64,000 nucleotides of DNA from Coprinellus micaceus (Eukaryota; Basidiomycota; Agaricomycetes; Agaricales; Psathyrellaceae). The notes under the pieces were generated by a model. That model was given only the letters and a program-made list of their open reading frames with translations. It had not been told where the DNA came from and did not search any database. The DNA lies in the NCBI GenBank assembly GCA_951394405.1, contig OX596341.1, positions 682,001-746,000 of the forward strand, read 5' to 3'. Shown here piece after piece: positions 59,693 through 64,000 of this stretch; position 1 is the first letter of the stretch, and every line of letters begins with the position of its first letter. The position numbers and the translations under genes were made by a program.

Positions 59693-61744
59693 CTACGACG
59701 TTGGGCCCGGAGTTATAGGTACAGCAATTGTAAAGATGCAGGTATCAGGTAGAGGGTCGAGACCATAATAAACAGGCGAACCGGATGGTTCGGGATACCT
59801 GACCAAGTCAAGGATGCTAGCCAGTATAGATAGATCCTTCGAAGGCATGGCCTTTTGAAGCGCCCGATCCATGAGGGCGCAACAGCCGGGGTTCGGGTTG
59901 ACGGGTGCATCGCGGCCAATATCCTCCACGCAGGCAAAGGCCCTTGTGAGGCGAGAGCTCGAGCCCCCGCCCCAGCCATAGACTAGCACCTCCTGCAGCG
60001 GTTTGGCTATGGGGCGCGTAAGATGGGTGGCTCTTTGTTGCCTCTGCGGCCCAAACCGAGCCGCACCTGTTCGGACCCAGGGTATATCAGGTGAGTACGT
60101 ATACCATGGGACGAAGGCCGCTATCCTGGATAGCATGCGCTTCGTTAAATCGGGGGAGTGTTGGGAGAGGGAGGAGAGGGAGAGTCGCGATGCAAGCCCA
60201 GCGTCCCGGCCAAGCCTATCCGCAATCTGATTCTGCAAGGCTCCCCCGGTACCATGAAAAACGAGGTATCCATATCTCGTATCCCACATTCCTGTCCCTA
60301 TCCATTCGCTCCCGGCTTGCAGTATGGTGACCCGTCGAAGGTTGAGACTCGAGTGCAAGAGCTGCCGCAGGCCGTCTACAGGGGGCGGCCTTGCAACGCT
60401 CGTCTCCCGCAACTTGTACCCGCGACGCTGGTCTCCAGTGCAGAGCAGCACCCGAAGCTCTTCGAGTTTAGGACACAGAAGTCTGGGAAGGAATATAGTG
60501 GAGAATTGAAATTGGTTGTCCCTGTCCGCCAGCGTCAACGAATGCAGACTGGATAGGACCAGCTGAGGGCCACCAAATATCTCCGGTAATTTCGAGGCCG
60601 AGATAACAGCCATAATCCCCTCCTGATAATTGTCGCAGTACCAATCTCCTGTCCAAGAGAGATGGGTGAGGCCATGACGAACTGCCCGAAGGACCCGGGC
60701 AACTTCGCCGACCGAGGGAGCGGGCCTGAAGCTCTCCCGGTGATGAGGGCCGAGATTGAGTTCCAGGGTGGTGAGTCGAGACCATTGGATGACGAGGTTC
60801 TTCATTATACCTCCTCTACCCACCATCCATGGGTCCCTCCCCAACAAGACCAATTTCGCTAGTCTGGGCGTGTTTTGGCCAAGGTCCAAGCTGCAGGGCT
60901 GAGGAGAGGTGCGATCAATCAGGTGCGGTCCGTCACTTAAAGTGAGGACCTCCAGATGTCGAAGGTCGGCGGAAGTCACAATTTGGGTGAGGCATTCGAC
61001 GTTTAGTCGGGGCGTATCACCCCGGGTATCGCCCCACCCACCAATGTCTAGGCCGGTACAGAGATGGCCTCGCTGGGCAAGAAGTTTGAGAAGGGGTAGA
61101 GTGTACTCCGTATGCATGCACGGAGATCCTGGGTGGCGCTGATGAAATGTGTTGCAACGGTGGGTAAATTGTACTTGGAGGGGGAGCTGTCCCAAACGCG
61201 GAAGGAGGACTTGCTCCATCATGCTTGTGCAGTGTTGAAGAGATCGAAAAACCTGCTCGGTCTTTGCACCCCATGTATGCAAGCTCCCGAACTGAATCTT
61301 TCGCCATAGTACCGGGGTGGTCTCGACAAGAAATTTCCACCTCTTGCACACACTCTTGAGGGTATACACCGTATTGCATCGGCATTTTTCGATCGGTTCC
61401 AAAGAGAAGTGGTGGTAAAAGTCGATGTACTCCTGGTCGCAACAGTGGACAAAGATTTCTTGAAGTATCTCCGGCGGCAACCGTGCTAAGGACCCCGAGT
61501 TGACGTCCCGTTCGACCATGCGTCGGAATAAATCGTTGAGCCATGGCATAGCATATAGAACAATGAGAAGCGGGATGAGGAGGGGGGTGAGTAAGAGGAG
61601 TATCCCAAGAGCCAGCACAATACATGGCAGGAGGAGGAGAATAAGGCCTACAAACAGAGCTAGCTCAAGGGTGGATTGGCAGATGTCTTTGAGGTCGGCC
61701 CAGATGGACTGGGGAGGACTGTGCCAGTCGCGTACCCTGGTCAT
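59693..61744 (-). CDS. F-box protein with N-terminal membrane hairpin
   Basis: A single exon of 684 codons (683 residues). The ATG at 61742-61744 opens MTRVRDWHSPPQS; a further in-frame GTG at 61807 is not a eukaryotic start. Residues about 26-68 are one very hydrophobic stretch (ALFVGLILLLLPCIVLALGI, then LLLLTPLLIPLLIVLYAM), long enough for two membrane passes. Then comes an F-box of agaricomycete type: LARLPPEILQEIFVHC, followed by TLKSVCKRWKFLVETTPVLW. The rest has leucine-rich, LRR-like blocks (HLEVLTLSDG, LAKLVLLG, LTTLELNLG, SLHSLTLADRD) interspersed with cysteines. F-box proteins usually recruit substrates to an SCF ubiquitin ligase through Skp1. The membrane anchor would place this one on the endoplasmic reticulum or another membrane, which is inference. 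The absence of introns is unusual in this window. Confidence 0.82.
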   Translation of the reverse strand: MTRVRDWHSPPQSIWADLKDICQSTLELALFVGLILLLLPCIVLALGILLLLTPLLIPLLIVLYAMPWLNDLFRRMVERDVNSGSLARLPPEILQEIFVHCCDQEYIDFYHHFSLEPIEKCRCNTVYTLKSVCKRWKFLVETTPVLWRKIQFGSLHTWGAKTEQVFRSLQHCTSMMEQVLLPRLGQLPLQVQFTHRCNTFHQRHPGSPCMHTEYTLPLLKLLAQRGHLCTGLDIGGWGDTRGDTPRLNVECLTQIVTSADLRHLEVLTLSDGPHLIDRTSPQPCSLDLGQNTPRLAKLVLLGRDPWMVGRGGIMKNLVIQWSRLTTLELNLGPHHRESFRPAPSVGEVARVLRAVRHGLTHLSWTGDWYCDNYQEGIMAVISASKLPEIFGGPQLVLSSLHSLTLADRDNQFQFSTIFLPRLLCPKLEELRVLLCTGDQRRGYKLRETSVARPPPVDGLRQLLHSSLNLRRVTILQAGSEWIGTGMWDTRYGYLVFHGTGGALQNQIADRLGRDAGLASRLSLSSLSQHSPDLTKRMLSRIAAFVPWYTYSPDIPWVRTGAARFGPQRQQRATHLTRPIAKPLQEVLVYGWGGGSSSRLTRAFACVEDIGRDAPVNPNPGCCALMDRALQKAMPSKDLSILASILDLVRYPEPSGSPVYYGLDPLPDTCIFTIAVPITPGPTS

Positions 61745-62647
61745 GCTGGTGGGATGTGGTAAAAGACCAAGATGATGATCTCTAATCAACCGTGTATCGC
61801 CGTCCACACTGACAGGTCACACGTGCCTACACACTACGTCATGAATTGGCCCAAAATCCGTTCTATGAAGTCCCAATCGCCAGCCTCAGTGCCCCAGATA
61901 CTCTCTGTATTTTGCGAAGACTCCGATATGCCACCGCTTGGCGGCAAGTCAAGTAGGAAAGCCCGCATAATACCTCCCCAAAGCACGCATTCCTGCGACG
62001 TTCTCCATGAAACGAGATTTTGCAAAGCTTGGGACAACGGAGGAGGTGCTACAGCCACACTATTTCGCTGTTGTGTGCCGCTCCATGTGAGGATGGCACA
62101 AATGTCCGGGCAGTGAGCTTGGCAACGAGCTTGGGGATAATGTTGATGGACCCTGCCGCGCCCAAATCATTGGGAATTAGACGCGCGCTAAGCGCCGGGC
62201 TAGGACTGGCGGTGGCGGTGGGGGTTTCCCTTGCGTCTGCTGCAATACGGGGCATGTAAGAGAGATGAACAGCCTTTGCTGATAGTATTGGCCTTACTCC
62301 AGGATTATACACCAAAGCTTCCACACTGCCGTCGTAGTGGGAGCTCGTGAACGACATGATAGTAGGAACAATGTTCAGTAGCGAGACAAGGTATGTGATC
62401 AGCACTATGAGGGTACCTTTAACCGCTCACTGGGCATTTTAACGTACCAAATATGAATTTGAGTCGTGCATCACTTTCTAGATATGAGTTTATAATAGGG
62501 GCAACCGTCAAATGGGGATATGACCAAAATAATACTTCACATCACACCCGCAGCCCTCGGGTCGTCGGGTGTCGTGGGCGTCAGTTCTTACTCTCTTACC
62601 ACCACCTTCAACTCTGGCAGGCCAGAATCTGGCCGCGGGACCCCGCA
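61745..62647. other. Region between divergent genes, no gene called
   Basis: Overlapping frames exist on both strands (62020-62259 plus; 62049-62405 minus). Both are rich in small hydrophobic residues, but neither has a recognised domain or convincing exon structure. This may be promoter sequence for both neighbours or a decayed gene. Confidence 0.4.
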
Positions 62648-64000
62648 ATGCCTTGCGAATCCTCAGAAAATCAGATTGTCATTGACCAGACCAAGTTCTG
62701 GGACGCTGATGGCATCCATTGGGAGCCTCATAGGATTGGGTGGGCAGTCGCAGGGGGCTGTTCAGTTCTGGTGCGTTTAATCTCAGTTGGAGCAGGAGTG
62801 GCGTTACTGAAGGGCGTGAAGACGGTCATCATTTCAGTTATTTCGATTCTGCAGCATTGCCGGTGCGTGCTGTTGCTAGGTTCCAGAGAAATAGGGTTCT
62901 GAGGCTTTGGCGTGTGCAGGAATTACACGAATCCAAGGCAGCAGAGACAGATGTGGGTGTAACTTCACCCTGGAGATGATTCTCAGCACTCACCTTCAAT
63001 GCAGACTTCGTATTCTGTTTATGCCGCCCGTTTACGCCATCATCTCATTCCTTTCCTACCGTTTCTTCCGCTACTACACATACTACTCTTTCATTTACAT
63101 TGGTGAGTGGAGTTGCGGTTCCCGCATGGCGAAGCCTAATGCTCTTGCTCCGTAGCCTATGAAGTGAGCTCTTTAGCCGTTGCTCTCCGTCATCGAGCTC
63201 ATGATAAGTAGGCTATCACGCTTAGTGCATTCCTGTAAGTCCGACTATTGTCCTGTAACGCAGGGAGCTGACCCACCGTAGCCTCCTTATCATCGAATAC
63301 GTCGCAGCCACTGCTAGCGGCAGCTCCCCCGACAAGGCCATCGAGCGCAAGGACAAGCGACCACTGCCGATACCCGTGCGTGCACCCTACAAGACGCCCT
63401 TCGTTACTGAAACTAGGATAGTTCTGTTGCTGGAGATATAGGCCCACAAAAGCCTACTTCATGTATACGGTTAAGGTCCGTTCGTGTTCTCCTAACCTAC
63501 GAGATGCGGCGTGCTAACTGTCTCCAGTGGTCCGTTTTACAATACATCATCATTAGGCCTGGTACGACTTCTCGAATCCCCATATCCTGCGAGCGCTAAT
63601 TCCCGTGGGTTGCAGCTGCCTCAATCGCTGGGATCGTCTGCGAGCACTACCATGTGCTATGCCATACCGAGGGCTATACCTACAAGTATGCAGCGGTGTA
63701 CATCGAATGCGTCAACTTCGTCAGCATCAGGTGCGTTCTTCGTGAACTGATCCGTCTCAGAGTTGCTCACGATCTCCATGTGCAGTATCGCTCTCTATGG
63801 CCTCCTTGTGTTCTATGGTCTGATGGCCGAGGAACTCAAGGGAAAGCGACCCGTTGCAAAGTTCTTGTCGATCAAGCTGATCGTCATGTTCACGTTTTAC
63901 CAAATGTTTGTCGTACGTATCTCCATCCCCGGTTCCTTGAACGCTCAACTTACAGCCGCAGTTTAACGCCCTGCAAGGTCGTGTTATCAAAGGTATGTCC
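62648..64000 (+). CDS. TMEM184/Ost-alpha (DUF300) family membrane protein, partial
   Basis: A multi-pass membrane protein of the organic solute transporter alpha/TMEM184 family (Pfam Solute_trans_a). The gene is cut by the window's right edge. The ATG opens MPCESSENQIVIDQ, then HRIGWAVAGGCSVL, TVIISVISILQHCRNYTNPR, QQRQILRILFMPPVYAIISF, LSYRFFRYYTYYSFIYI, AYE, AFLLLIIEYVA, KDKRPLPIP, a cysteine-rich CCW patch (CCF/CW types, possibly palmitoylated), YRPTKAYFMYTVKWSVLQYI, IIRPAASIAGIVCEHYHVLC, YIECVNFVSISIALYGLLVF and AKFLSIKLIVMFTFYQMFV. At least eight short introns separate these pieces. The first introns can be placed by family phase (SVL|TVII; HCR|NYT; RQI|LRIL). Most family members in fungi are annotated only by domain. 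Roles in vacuolar or endosomal membranes are reported for some homologues. Confidence 0.85.

Noticed and set aside
61745..61807. N-terminal extension of the F-box protein to 61807
   Set aside because: That frame begins with GTG, which is not expected as a start codon in a nuclear gene. The first ATG is at 61744.
62020..62405. Opposed hydrophobic frames between the F-box and TMEM184 genes
   Set aside because: Each is an antisense image of the other, and neither has recognised motifs or supportable exon borders.

Overview
The window is nuclear DNA of a filamentous fungus, almost certainly a basidiomycete of the class Agaricomycetes. Genes on both strands are cut by many short introns (about 42-70 nt, GT...AG). 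The content fits a plant-degrading or wood-associated homobasidiomycete: a copper-dependent polysaccharide monooxygenase (AA9), an F-box protein of the agaricomycete type, a Ste12 factor with C-terminal C2H2 fingers, and a gag relic of a tyrosine-recombinase retroelement. No bacterial, organellar, rRNA or CRISPR features were seen.

Layout. 1-1.6 kb: nothing recognised. 1.6-3.5 kb (+): zinc alcohol dehydrogenase with 14 exons. 3.6-9.9 kb (-): ABCC-type ABC transporter, convergent with it. 10.1-11.3 kb (-): decayed AA9 LPMO pseudogene. 11.3-13.8 kb: gene-poor, with small inverted repeats. 13.9-16.3 kb (+): two neighbouring genes carrying three copies of one uncharacterised domain. 16.6-17.9 kb (-): intact AA9 LPMO. 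20.1-23.7 kb (+): Ser/Pro-rich coiled-coil protein. 24.2-25.5 kb (-): secreted protein of an unnamed fungal family. 26.3-30.4 kb (-): Ste12 transcription factor. 33.8-35.3 kb (-): PAAF1/Rpn14-like WD40 proteasome chaperone, divergent from a Ste7-type MAPKK at 35.8-37.4 kb (+). 38.25-39.55 kb: a compact mobile element with the A1-internal-B1-A2-B2 repeat order of Ngaro-like retroelements. 40.0-42.1 kb (+): Ser/Thr-rich single-pass membrane protein. 44.1-53.1 kb (+): one very large gene joining an Msb1/Mug8-type domain to a long acidic Val/Glu/Pro tail. 55.2-59.2 kb (+): glycogen phosphorylase. 59.7-61.7 kb (-): F-box protein with an N-terminal membrane hairpin. 62.6 kb to the right edge (+): TMEM184/Ost-alpha family membrane protein, cut by the window end.

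How the genes relate. Ste7 (MAPKK) and Ste12 (transcription factor) act at two levels of the same mating/filamentation MAPK cascade and lie about 5.5 kb apart, with one complete gene between them. Msb1-like proteins belong to polarity and Rho signalling, so morphogenesis genes are over-represented here, although the rest looks like ordinary housekeeping or accessory content. The 10-18 kb block looks like a local duplication zone: a live and a dead LPMO on the same strand enclose a tandemly duplicated orphan family.

Exon models were built by eye from splice signals, reading frame and family resemblance. Where exon sums are given they are exact multiples of three. Family assignments come from recognised motifs, not from a search.
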